64,000 nt of DNA from Viola odorata (Eukaryota > Streptophyta > Magnoliopsida > Malpighiales > Violaceae). This document shows, one piece after another, positions 21,625 through 32,716 of the stretch; the stretch's first letter is position 1; each line of letters starts with the position of its first letter. The translations under genes were made by a program, and so were the position numbers. The notes below the pieces were generated by a model. It was given only the letters and a program-made list of their open reading frames with translations, did no database searches and had not been told where the DNA came from. The DNA is taken from assembly GCA_963691705.1 (NCBI GenBank), contig OY829538.1:20300443-20364442 (forward strand). Reading direction: 5' to 3'.

Positions 21625-23357
21625 TTCCTAATCAGTCAATCAATTGCTCAAATCTTCTTTAAACACTTCTTTTTCAAGTTATAATCATTTTGCTTGCTTC
21701 AATTTAAATGCCTGCTGCCTTGTTTAATTAATTGCAAATGTTTGGTTTTAATGCATATATATATTCAATCGTCAAATTAAGCTTCGTTTGTGGATGAAAT
21801 GATTTGATTCTTGTTGGGTTTTGGTCGCGGTTTAGTCGTGCTTCATCTCTGTGTATTGTGACGCATTTTTTATTTGTGTTGGTGGTCGGACCTGCCTTCC
21901 TTGTCGCTGGCAGTAGGGTCGGCGCAAGGAAGAAGAAGAACAGTAGCATGTTCAAGGGAGAAGAAAGGTGACGGGTCAAGCCCGTCCTTTTTTTTTTTTT
22001 TTAAAACATAGATGGGCCATGGCTTAAGCCAAGCCCATCTGTTCCCCTCTTCCAATTTAATTCATGGGCCTAGGAATTATTCCTGGCCCATTTTAATTAA
22101 ATTCCAGCATCTGTGCCCGACCCAAATAATTTTTCGTCGATTGTTAGAGTCACTTTATTTTTGTGTTTATTTAATAACATACTTCATATGCCATCTTTAA
22201 TTAATAACTCGTATGCCGTATTTAAATTAATTGCTCGTATGCTCTTTTTTACAATTATGCCATGTTTTAAATCGTATGAAATATTCGTATGCTCGTTTTC
22301 ACAATTATGCCATGTTTTAAATCGTATGAAATATTTGTATGCTATTGTCGTAATTTGTGTCGTGACTAATTGTCGTAAATTATCCGTATGCCATGTGTAT
22401 TTAATTAATTACTTTCTTGTTTGAAGTTAATTAAATGTTTATTTTACTTGTTCATTATTTATTTTAAATCGAACTATCGCTAATACTTTCGTTTTGTAAG
22501 GTAGATCAAGTTCATGCAACAAAAGTACGCTTTCTACCCCTTTTTATTTATTCAATGTTTTCCGCAAATATTACTTGTATGCATGCTATTTAAAAATATT
22601 AAAAAACTCATATTGTATTCGTATGCATGATATTTAGAATTGTTAGAAAAATCAACGCACGTGTATACGTGTTTAAATCACTCACTTTTATACCATGAAA
22701 TTAATTATTTTGCATTGATATATAAGCATGGTGGCTTCGATCCCACACGGTTATTTGCATTTCATTAAATTGGTATTGTGCTAGTATTCATCCATGTTAG
22801 GATCACTTAGTAAATTAATTAATCATGCATGGCCCGATGATGATAATGAGGGCTCTCGCTTTAGTAAACAGTCCCGACTGTCCCGATAAGAAATAACAAA
22901 ATTATTAAAGCGATGAATACCTCTGAGGGCCCAAGTCGTGTGTAAAAAATGTTTAAGTAATCGAAAAGTGGCCCAATTTTTGTAACAGGATTTCGGTTGA
23001 CACTCTATGATCGTTTACCTTGTAAATGATTGGAAAGTGGCCCGTTTCCGTGCGCGGGATTGGTCAACATGCTTCGATTATTTATTCATTTTTATGTTAA
23101 AAAATGTTTTCCAAACACCTTTTTAAGGATGTGACTTGGGTGCCTAACACCTTCCCAAGTCCGTAATACGACCCCGAACTTTCGTTCTGTTTAGACCACA
23201 TGTTCTTTAGTTTTTATTTTTTTATGCCATGACGATTAGGTTCCCTAAACCTTAGAAAATAGGGTGGCGACTTCATTGTATTATGCGAAGCATCCATTTA
23301 TGCTTAGCATCCGTCCCGAACCTAAACTCGTCTTTCGATGAAAAAGGGGGTGCGACA
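21625..23357 (+). repeat. 5' LTR of element X, 5'-truncated
   Basis: From TTCCTAATCAGTCAATC onward it is nearly identical to 33539-35247 and ends AAAAAGGGGGTGCGACA. About 820 bp at its 5' end, including the start TGTTGG and the TATA box, are missing. The break is exactly at the end of the Z' LTR. A small internal difference is that this copy keeps aagcatccatttatg near its end, while the 3' LTR has lost it. Confidence 0.88.
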
Positions 23358-23360
23358 GTT

Positions 23361-23378
23361 TGGCGACTTCACTGGGGA
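23361..23378 (+). other. Primer-binding site of element X
   Basis: TGGCGACTTCACTGGGGA begins 3 bp after the LTR end GCGACA. TGGCGACTC-type sites are known from Ogre/Tat-like elements, where a tRNA 3' end primes first-strand synthesis. I did not assign a specific tRNA. Confidence 0.7.
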
Positions 23379-24029
23379 TTTTAGGGTCGTAGCCGGTTTT
23401 TTAAGGTGTTTGTTTTTTTGTTTACTTGCTTTAATAAACTGTTTTCGTGATTATTTGTTATACGCTTTGATCAATTGTCATACTCATGCATAGTGCCCTA
23501 CACCCAAGGGATAATTACCAAATAGGCTTAGGAGGGTAGTAGTGACGCCCTGGGACACGTGTCCTGGGTAGTGTTCACCAACCCCACTCGGACGAACCCC
23601 TAAAATTAGTCGAAAGGTTGCCTAGTTCCGCAAGGAATCAGTTGACACTGGCCGACACTTTAGGGACCATTCTATGGTATCGTCCGGGAACTTTGCGGCC
23701 GTTAGAAATTAATCAACGTCAAAGCCTTACATATGCATCATTTTGTTTGTTAATAGCTCAGATTATCCTGTTAGTAAAATAATTTATTCATTTTACTAAC
23801 ACTTGAACTCTATTTTTATTTTTCTTAAGACACATCCTGCTTTGTTCAAATGATAGTGCCTACGTTACTTTCACTTGATACTTTCAGGGGTAGAAGTCTT
23901 GAGAACCAAGCTGCACGAGGGGATATGTTGAAATCTGATTTCATTCCCTATATTACGGCCAAGATTGGGATGGAGGAAAGGGTGATGCAAAAGACATCGA
24001 ACGACCATCGCCTACGATCAAATCAACTT

Positions 24030-24092
24030 CCCCCCCCACCACCCCCCCCCCCCCCCCCCCCCCACCACCCCCCCCCCCCCCCCCCCCCACCC
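24030..24092. repeat. Poly-C tract
   Basis: About 63 bp consist almost only of C with a few A, so the minus strand has long G runs. Such a strand could form a G-quadruplex. The exact length in an assembly may be unreliable. Confidence 0.9.
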
Positions 24093-24194
24093 AAAAAAAA
24101 TAAAACCACATATAAAACCCAAAAAAAAACAAAGGGTAACCCTTGAAATGAAAGCGCAAAAAAAAATGTAGACCAAATGATGATAACACGGAGA

Positions 24195-24925
24195 TAACCA
24201 TTTCTTCTCGGTTTCAGCCGCACCCTTTTATTTTGGCCAAAATGGATACGATTTGCTTGGAGTTTCCACTCGGCTAAAACATGAAACACATTGATAACGG
24301 GATTAAGTCTGCCCACGCCAAATTTTAGAATTTTCTGGGGAACGCATCTCTCATAAAAAATTCAGAATGCAAGGATAGCTGTTTCTTCTCGGTCTCAGCT
24401 GCGCGCTCTTTTATTTTGGCCAAAATGGATACGATTTTCTCGGAGTTTCCACTCGGCTAAAACACAAAAGACGTTGATAACGGGCTTAAGTCTGTCCACA
24501 CCAAATTTCAGAATTTTCTGGGCAGCACATCACTTGCAAATAATTTATACGTAAGAATGACAGATTTTCTCAAGTTTGGTCGCACACTCTTTTGCCTTGG
24601 CCAATATGAATGCGATTGGCTCCTAGTTTCCACTCGACCAAAACATGAAAGACGTTGATAACAGGCTGAAGATTTCCCATACCAAAGATGGGATTTTTCT
24701 GGGCAGCACATCGCTCGAAAATTATTTATATGTAAGGATGACATATTTTCTCGAGTTCGGACGCACACTCTTTTGCCTTGGCCAATATGAATGCGATTGG
24801 CTCCAAGTTTCCACTCGGCTAAAACATGAAAGACGTTGATAATAGGCTGAAGATTGCCCATATCGAAGATGGGATTTTTCTGGGCAGCTCATCGCTCGCA
24901 AACAATTTAGACGTAAGAATGACTG
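24195..24925. repeat. Tandem repeat of about 182 bp, four copies
   Basis: The phrase gtttccactcggctaaaac recurs at about 24267, 24450, 24631 and 24812, giving periods of 183, 181 and 181 bp. Units also share tttggccaaaatggatacg-like and attttctgggcagcacatc-like blocks. Later units are closer to each other than to the first. Confidence 0.85.
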
Positions 24926-25537
24926 AAAACATACGGTTTCATCGAGAAACGCGATTTGTTGACTCTCCTCGCACCGTATCGGGTCCTCGGCCTATAGACA
25001 TGATTTTGAAGCCATCATCAAATCCCATCCTTCACCAAAAGATAGGTCTTGACCCCTCATAGCTCCAAATCCATAGCATGACCCTCATCGCTTTACTCCT
25101 CAAGCTCAAGACTTTTCGACACAAGGCCTCGCTCCTCAATTGTCGACGTGCAAAACACATAAAAAAAAAAGAGAAGGGGGAGGGAAGATTTTCCGAGCAT
25201 GATGACACTAGCCGCTCGCACGGGTTTGTTTTAAGGGTTCCGTTGATGACATCCAAGGTCACATTGCGTCATTGGAATGAATGAAAACTTCCTTCGTATC
25301 TCCGCCGAAAACACCAATCCAAGATACGCCTGTTTCTCGCTCCCCCTAAAAGTATCAAGTGAAAGAGTGGCCGGGAGATTGATTAAAGCAACATGGAAGC
25401 CTCGGGATTGCATATCGTACGTATATAAACACTTAAACTTCCCACATTTTCTTCATTTGCTTTTCAGGTTAATAATAGCTCCTCGAAGGAAAACTACTCC
25501 ACCAAGGCTCCCCGTAACTAGACTTCAAGCACGAAAA

Positions 25538-27133
25538 ATGGCCGAATAAGCTAAGACAGAAGAGAGGTTGGCCGCTAGGATTACAGAATTGGAAGAGCAG
25601 GTTAGGGTTACTACAGAAAGGGTCGCTCAAGCCGAAAAAGAGTGAGATGAAGCAACCACTGAATTCCCACCCGGTTTTGATCTAAGTCAAATGATGGGAC
25701 CTTCCTCATCCGTCATCGCTGGATCATCAAGACCCCAATCATTTTCTGCTCTTGGGGGGCAATGGAAATGGGCAAGTCCTTTCACTGTACCCATCACCGC
25801 AAACCCGGTAGTTAACGCGGAGGGAGAAACTACTACAACTCTACAACATTCTTTGGTCAACCTTACTTTGGACCCAGATCAAAATCCGATTCATCAAGAA
25901 TCCTAAGGCTTTCGCTCTCCTCAAGGACACTCTACTCAAATCGTGGTTCCCAACCTTGCGGGATTTCGGCCTCCTTTCGTCAATCCGACGCCACCACTTA
26001 CTTCAAAACCCCTACCACCCCTTGGTCCCAACAGGGTCATCGCAGAAAGACCGAACATAGATAGATTGAGCTTACTAGAAGAAAGGCTTATTGCCATGGA
26101 AGGGATGGATCCCTTTGACCCTATGGGTCCAGCCGACATGTGCATGGTCCCAGGGATCATAATACCTCCTAAATACAAAATTATGGATTTTGATAAGTAC
26201 ACAGGGATCGAGTGCCCAAAAACTCACCTCAAGGCATATTGCAACAAAATGGCTGATATGATACACAATAAGCCTTTGTTGATCCATCCATTCAGGGAGA
26301 GCTTGACCAAGAATGCATTGGCTTGGTATATGAATCTGGATAGGATCAAAATCAGAACTTGGAGAGATTTTTCTGACGCCTTCTTCAAACAATACAAGTT
26401 CAACACGGAGGTAGCACCAGACCGTTCTGATCTCCAAAATCTTGAGAAAAAAATAGAAGAATCGGTGAAAAATTATGCTCAGAGGTGGAGAGAACTAACG
26501 TCCAGGATGTCTCCTCCTTTGAATGACAAAGAGATCTTGTCAATTTTTGTGGACACCTTCAAAACTCCTTACTACACCTATCTTATCTCCAATCCATCGA
26601 ATAGCTTTTCCGACATGGTTCTAGTGGCCGAGAGGGTAGAACATGGAATTAAGTCTAGGAGGATCGTTGTTTCCACACTAGAAGTAACACCTACGAAAGA
26701 GCCTATCATAAAGAAAGATGTCAACTTTGCCTCTCACCAGCCTAGCCACAGGCCACCTTTCGCGCCACCTTCACAATACCCTGCACCATTCCCATCGCCT
26801 CCATATAACTCGCCAAACAACCAAAATAACCCAAGTAATTGTTGGAACCAGGATCCACTGCCACCTCTTCCCGTTCCTCTGCGGGAGATTTACAAACATC
26901 TCTTGACAGCCGGGCAGATTGCGCCGATCCCACCCCTACTTTTCCAACCTCCTTACCCGAGGTGGTATGACCCCAATGCAAAGTGCGAGTACCATTCTGG
27001 AGCGCTGGGCCATCCTCTAGAAAACTATTTTGCCTTCAAAGGAAAGGTTAATCACTTACTCAAGAACGGATGGATCTCTTTCGAAGGGTTAGCTAAAGGA
27101 CCTAACACAATCGCCAATCCACTTCCGAACTAG
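25538..27133 (+). pseudogene. Gag of element X
   Basis: Gag forms the particle that packages retrotransposon RNA. One frame from an ATG at 25538 to 27133 (531 codons plus stop) contains the retrotransposon gag domain, with PPKYKIMDFDKYTGIECPKT, HLKAYCNKM, ALAWYMNLD and WRDFSDAFFKQYKFN. A proline-rich part follows, then a Tat-type ending CEYHSGALGHPLENYFAFKG. Three in-frame stops (25547, 25643, 25904) lie in the N-terminal 120 codons, but the 409-codon remainder is open. The open part keeps the whole capsid-like region, so decay is mild. No pol follows. Confidence 0.88.
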
Positions 27134-27659
27134 GCCCTAGGCAGTGGGGGTTTTATATAGAGCTCGTGAAGAAACCTGGGGAGCCCATGTGCAACCAGCC
27201 GCCACCGTGCTTTCGGATGTCTCCCTATTGCACATCTTTTTGTTTTGTTGTTGTTGTCTTTCTTTCCTAAAATTGGCAAAAACTTTTGATAAATAAATCG
27301 GTTTGTCTTGATGTACCCTATGTCTTTAATGGTAAATAAATTATCACCGCAACTGAGGATGAGATTGGGGGTTCCACACGAGTTGGTCCGTTCAAATAAA
27401 AGGTTCAGAGAAGGAGATAATCCCTCGTCAGGAGAAGTTTGAAAGGATAAACTTGGGGGTAAACGATAAAAGTCTAAAGGAATGACATAAGAAACATAAA
27501 CTCTTCACACTAATCCATAGTGATGAGTTCCTTACATACAAATCATCGCTGCAATGGGATTCCTAATCAACATACTTAATGCGTTCTTGTTCTAAAAAAA
27601 AAATGACAAAAACGTCCAATCAACGTACTTAATGCGCTCTTGTTCTAAAAAAAATGATG
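27134..27659 (+). other. Sequence just after gag in element X
   Basis: Begins with gcagtgggggttttatatag. No protease or reverse transcriptase motif was found in any frame. Near 27567-27659 a 51-bp segment with ttaatgcgttcttgttct is present twice, leading into the 47-bp minisatellite. Confidence 0.55.
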
Positions 27660-28665
27660 ACACAAAGTCCAAATTTTGCGGTATCCCTGCTCGGATCACA
27701 TCTCTTCCCCAAATTCTGAATTTTGCGGTATCCCTGCTCGGATCACATCTCTTCCTCAAATTTTGAATTTTGCGGTAACCCTGCTCGGATCAAATCTCTT
27801 CCTCAAATTCTGAATTTTGCGGTATCCCCGCTCGAATCACATCTCTTCCGCAAATTCTGAATTTTGTGGTATCCCCACTCGGATCACCTCTTCCTCAAAT
27901 TTCAAATTTTGCGGTATCCCTGCTCGGATCACATCTCTTCCTCAAAGTCCGAATTTTGTGATATCCCCACTCGGATCACATCTCTTCCTCAAAGTCCGAA
28001 TTTTGCGGTATCTCCGCTGGGATCACATCTCTTCCTCAAAGTCCGAATTTTGCGCTATCCCCGCTCGGATCACATCTCTTCCCCAAATTCTGAATTTTGC
28101 GGTATCCCCCCTCGGATCACATCTCTTCCTCAAATTTCAAATTTTGCGGTATCCCCGCTCGAATCACATCTCTTCCCCAAATTCTGAATTTTGCGGTATC
28201 CCCGCTCGGATCACATCTCTTCCTCAAATTTTGAATTTTGTAGTATCCCCGCTCGGATCACATCTCTTCCTCAAATTTCAAATTTTACGGTATCCCCGCT
28301 CGAATCACATCTCTTCCTCAAAGTCCAAATTTTGTGGTATCCCCGCTCGGATCACATCTCTTCCTGAAAATCTAAATTTTGCGGTATCCCCGCTCGGATC
28401 ACATCTCTTCCCCAAATTCCGAATTTTGCGGTATCCCCGCTCGGATCACATCTCTTCCTCAAATTCCAAATTTTGCAGTATCCCCGCTCGGATTACATCT
28501 CTTCCTCAAATTTCAAATTTTACGGTATCCCCGCTCGGATCACATCTCTTCCCCATATTCTGAATTTTGTGGTATCCCCGCTCGGATCGCATCTCTTCCT
28601 CAAATTTCAAATTTTGCGGTATCCCCGCTCGGATCACATCTCTTCATCATTGTCTGAATTTTGCG
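27660..28665. repeat. 47-bp minisatellite, about 21 copies
   Basis: The unit holds attttgcggtatccccgctc and ggatcacatctcttcctc, repeated with little variation. The last copies decay (28665-28730), and a stray half-unit recurs near 31990-32020. Because 47 is not a multiple of three, all three frames are cycled, giving a 248-codon frame that is an artefact. Confidence 0.95.
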
Positions 28666-29963
28666 GTGTCCCCGCTTGTATCTCTTTTGCGTCAATGTCC
28701 TATTTTTGCGGTGCCCCCATTCATATCTCAAACTTACCTCGCCGCGCCTCGCTATCAAGGAAGTTTTCCTTTACATTTTCGCAATTCCCTTCTCCAATTT
28801 ATTGTTTCCGCAACTTACATTTTCACATTTTTAAAATTCCTGCGATTTGCATTGCTACAAATGTGAGCGCATATTGTTTGCCAAAATCCTTAACTTTCAC
28901 AAATATATATATTGAGCTAAAAAAAATCCTACGTTTTTAGATGAAGCATGTTCATCATTTTATCACATCACAGATAACTTGTGCGTTAAGTAGAAATTAT
29001 ATAAAAATACATGATCTTGTCTGTTAGCTCTTATATCCATGACATGATTTAGGTGTAAGCAGTTACAAACATATCCCTGTGAGTATTTTGGGCCTTCACG
29101 CCTCGTTTTGTTCATGAGTGTAAATGCTAAGCTAAGTGCTAGTTAGATTTGTATAATATCCAGGGTACATGAACCATCAGACATGGGATAAAAGTAAGAT
29201 GACATTGGACTTTACTTTGCTCTTCTTCCACATTTTTCATTTTTTACTTTTCGCCCTTAAAACACATACTTTGTACACCATGTACAAACTCTATCAAACA
29301 TTTCAAAGCCTTCTTCTAAACTCCTCACAAATGGGTAAGTGCTCGACGGAATTGGCCGACTAAAGCGCCAGAAGCATGTTAAGTTCATTTCAACGAATCA
29401 GCATGACGAAAAGGAAACCCTCAAAGGTTGACAATCCGGGCTAACACCCGGGGAAGCGGCAAAAAAAAAATCGAAAGCCACTACCCAAAAGAATCAAAAC
29501 AAAGGAAAATCGTACTTGCTTCACTCGCTGTTTGTATTGGTATTCAAAAAAAAAAGAAATAAAAAGGGAAGAAATAAAAAAATTAATAATAATAATAAAG
29601 AAAAAGAAGAGAAAAAGAAACAAAAAAAGAGGGTGTCTCAAAGAACCTAAGTCAATGAAAGTAGAAGCAAGTACGAAAGAATCATTAATCAAAATCAATC
29701 AAGATGATCACAAGAAGAGTGTTCCTAGCAAAAGATGAAGAAACTTGTATACAGAGGGTATCTCAAAGAACCCAAGTCAATGAAAGTAGAAGCAAGCACG
29801 AAAAAATCATCAATCAGAATCGATCAAGACGATCACAGGAAGAGCGTTCCTAGCAAAAGATGAAGAAACTTGTATACTTCGCTTTCACCTCGATCAAATC
29901 ATCAAGCATCGTTCACCACGATTTGTCCTCATCACAGTCAATCGTCGAGCACAAACTCATTAA

Positions 29964-31176
29964 GACCAACCACAGCAGGAGACTTTTCAAGGGATTATTG
30001 GCTGCAGTAGGAGACTTTTGAGGTGTTAATTGTTGAGTAGGACAGAGAGGGTGTCAAAATTTAACACCTAGATTTTTCTAACAGTGGGACCAGTCACTGT
30101 CAGGTTTTTTTGAAAAAAAGAAAAGAAAAATGACATGGACCAATGACAGCCCACCACGCGTGCGTGTGCAGGGCTGTCAATGACAGTGCGCGTGGCGGGC
30201 TGCCATTGGTCCATGTCATTTTTCTTTTTTCCCCCCTCATTTTTTAAATAGGTTTTTTTATAATAAATACTCAAAATAATTTTATAAAAAATATACCATT
30301 ATTTTTAATTTTTTGAGATCTATAAATTGAGACTAGGTTTGTATTATTTGGACACTAAAAAAAGTCAGAGTTTTTTACATTTTTTTCTTTTTTAAATGCC
30401 TTTTTTCATAATAATTACTAAAAATAATTTAAAAAAAATATACCATTATTTTTATTTTTGAACGAGATACATATTCACGAAATTGGGAAAATATTGACTT
30501 CGATCAGTCGGATAGTCCTGGGTCTAGCTCCTTGTTCAATGTCCAAACGCAAGTGCTGCCTCAATATGATATTGAAGTGCATTTCCAAGGCCAATCCGAA
30601 TCATATATTCATACTAGAGCCGAGCTACATGATAGAGCACAATATATTCAGTTGAAAAAGGATCTCGTCGAGCACATCTGGAATAAATTTGGAACAACCC
30701 TCGATTAGATTTAAAAAAATTATTTCTCAAGTTTACCAGTTTATTTTGTGTGTATTTTCTTGTTCGTTTGCAATAATCTATATATTTTTTATTTACTGAG
30801 TGATAAATAATATCGTATGTTACTCTTAAAAAATATTATATTATTTATTGTATTTAAAAAGGTATAGATTTTTTGAAATCTGAAAAAAAATTGTGAAATT
30901 TAATTAATTTATATTAAAAATATATTATTTATTATTTATTATATTATAAAAATTAATTATTATAGTAATTATAAATTTAATAAGAAAAAAAAATGAAAAA
31001 TATGGTGGGGTATATGATTAAATGATGTGGAAGGGAGAGAAAGTGAATAACATCCTGAAAAATACCTTGCTGTGAAGTTAAAAGAAAAGTGGGTGTTATT
31101 TGATGATTTGGTTGGGTGTTAAGCTGATGTGGCAGGAGAGAAGTGTTAAATTTAACACCCGCTGCTGTGGATGGTC
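29964..31176 (+). mobile_element. Non-autonomous TAA-flanked DNA transposon, copy 1 (1213 bp)
   Basis: Ends are GACCAACCACAGCAGG and GCTGTGGATGGTC, an inverted repeat with one mismatch in its first 13 bp. The flanks are TAA on each side, and the empty site cattaaaacc survives in element Y at 1341-1350, which proves both borders. TAA/TTA duplications are typical of the PIF/Harbinger superfamily, but no transposase remains to confirm this. A near-perfect hairpin lies inside (30125-30224). The second, more divergent copy is at 44265-45243. Confidence 0.85.
30125..30224. repeat. Internal palindrome of copy 1
   Basis: Arms of about 45 bp begin gaaaaatgacatggaccaat on the left and mirror this on the right, ending attggtccatgtcatttttc. 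The arms contain cagcccgccacgcg-like GC-rich sequence in an otherwise AT-rich element. Confidence 0.9.
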
Positions 31177-32195
31177 TAAAACCTTTCACACACAAAAAAA
31201 ACAAACAAACACAACACTTTTCCTTCTACAAATTCCTCCTTTCTTTCTCCCTAGTAAAGTCCTTTCGATTATTAGCAGGCCCATGCATGTGCATCTTCAT
31301 TTGAAGTTTATTCACTCGGATTGACATTGCAAATCTAATTTTTGGCTATGTTTGCTGCATTTTTAGGAGTGTAAACACATAGCCCTGTTTCTGAGCGCGA
31401 GCGCAAACACTAATATCTAGTGAGAATTGCTTATGTTTACATGTCATGGGAAAGTCTTGTTCTTGAGGTCGTTATTTCCTGAACAAGACGCAGACGTTAT
31501 CTAGACTTGTATCAATCATGTTTATATAATGAAAACTGAACGAACATTTTTCAAAGAATATACTTGATTTGACTTTCTCTTAAAACAAAGAGGTCATTTT
31601 CGTTCCAAAAAAAGAGACTTAGGGGCAAGCCGAGGTTTAAATGTAGGAATACATGATATTTCTCACACTATCAATTATTTTTTCCTTTTTCTATCTATTG
31701 CTGCTTTGTGTTTGTTTCCTTCCAATTTGCAGGATACAGATATGCTTCTAGTGAAATCTCATGCCATTGGGTTTTCGATGACAACATCGTTATAAATCCC
31801 TTGTCGTCAGGTTTTCGTTAAAGAAATCATTGTAATGCCCTCATCTTGGATTTTTTTCAAAATCCAATCAACCTCGAAGGGATTACGTTACCATTCCCCA
31901 ATCAAATGTCCGGCTTAACTATCTTCCTCAAATGTCCGAGGTGACTATCGTCCTCAAAGGTCCGAGGTGACTATCTTCCTCAATGTCCAAACATCCAAAT
32001 TTTGCGGTGTCCCCGCTCGAATCAGAATTTACATCTATCAAATACGGTGGCCTTCAACCACTCTTCAACTCAGTTCATGCGGTGGCTTCAAACCACCCTC
32101 CATTTCAGTTAGCAAGGTAAGTCCGAGGTAAGACCCATTTTCCCTTTATATCATTTAAATTCTATCATTTATCTCCTCCTTGAGTGATTTAATCT

Positions 32196-32577
32196 ACTTT
32201 TCCTGCAATAATATATGGACTGCGAGTGCTACCCTCGCCCTACGCGATTTAATTTTTTGTCTAAACGTATGGACTGCGAGTGCTACCCTCGCCCTACGTA
32301 ATTTAAATTTCTGTCAACGCGCACGGACTGCGAGTGCTACCCTCGCCCTATGCGATTTAATTTTTGTCTAAACGTATGGACTGCGAGTGCTACCCTCGCC
32401 CTACGTAATTTAAATTTCTGCCAACACGTATGGACTGCGAGTGCTACCCTCGCCCTACGTAATTTAAATTTCTGTCCACGCGCACGAACTGCGAGTGCTA
32501 CCCTCGCCCTACGCGATTTAATTTTCTATCAAAACGTGGACTACGAATGCTACCCTCGCCCTACAAAATTTACATTT
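32196..32577 (+). repeat. 54-bp minisatellite in the 3' region of element X
   Basis: Seven units share the core tgcgagtgctaccctcgccc at 54-bp spacing (for example 32221 and 32275). The last unit is one or two bases short. The array is the same family as 2126-2540 in element Y and occupies the same place, about 130-170 bp before the purine tract. Confidence 0.92.
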
Positions 32578-32702
32578 CCATGACTTACGTTTTTCTCTCT
32601 TTCAACAGGTTACGATGCAATCAAAACGTGGTAAGTACTTGGGGCAACCATCTTTTCTGCTCATCAAAAATTTCAGTTACACTGTATTTTTTATCAGACA
32701 GT

Positions 32703-32716
32703 AAAGAGGGGGCAAC
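32703..32716 (+). other. Polypurine tract of element X
   Basis: aaagagggggcaac lies directly before the LTR start TGTTGGTACCCG, identical to the tract in element Y. Confidence 0.85.

Larger units (their letters stand above)
23379..25537 (+). other. Leader of element X between PBS and gag
   Basis: Long non-coding leader. It holds a poly-C tract (24030-24092) and four 182-bp tandem repeats (24195-24925). The glycine-rich frames on the minus strand here come only from the C run. Ogre-type elements may carry an extra sense frame in this place, but none with a recognisable domain is seen. Confidence 0.6.
28666..32716 (+). other. 3' non-coding internal region of element X
   Basis: Collinear with 560-2715 of element Y apart from a 1.2-kb DNA transposon (29964-31176). 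A 115-bp segment near 29630-29745 is repeated directly at 29750-29870, around the words gtatctcaaagaacccaagtcaatg. No coding domain is seen. Confidence 0.7.

Noticed and set aside
23953..24316. Glycine-rich frames on the minus strand and a proline-rich frame on the plus strand
   Set aside because: Both come from the poly-C tract, not from a protein.
27817..28657. Open frame of 248 codons and overlapping shorter ones, plus strand
   Set aside because: They are read-through of the 47-bp minisatellite. All three frames give the same peptide in rotation, and no start context or domain supports a gene.
27660..28665. CRISPR-like regular repeat array
   Set aside because: Units are contiguous with no unique spacers, and the window is a plant nuclear genome. 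It is a minisatellite.
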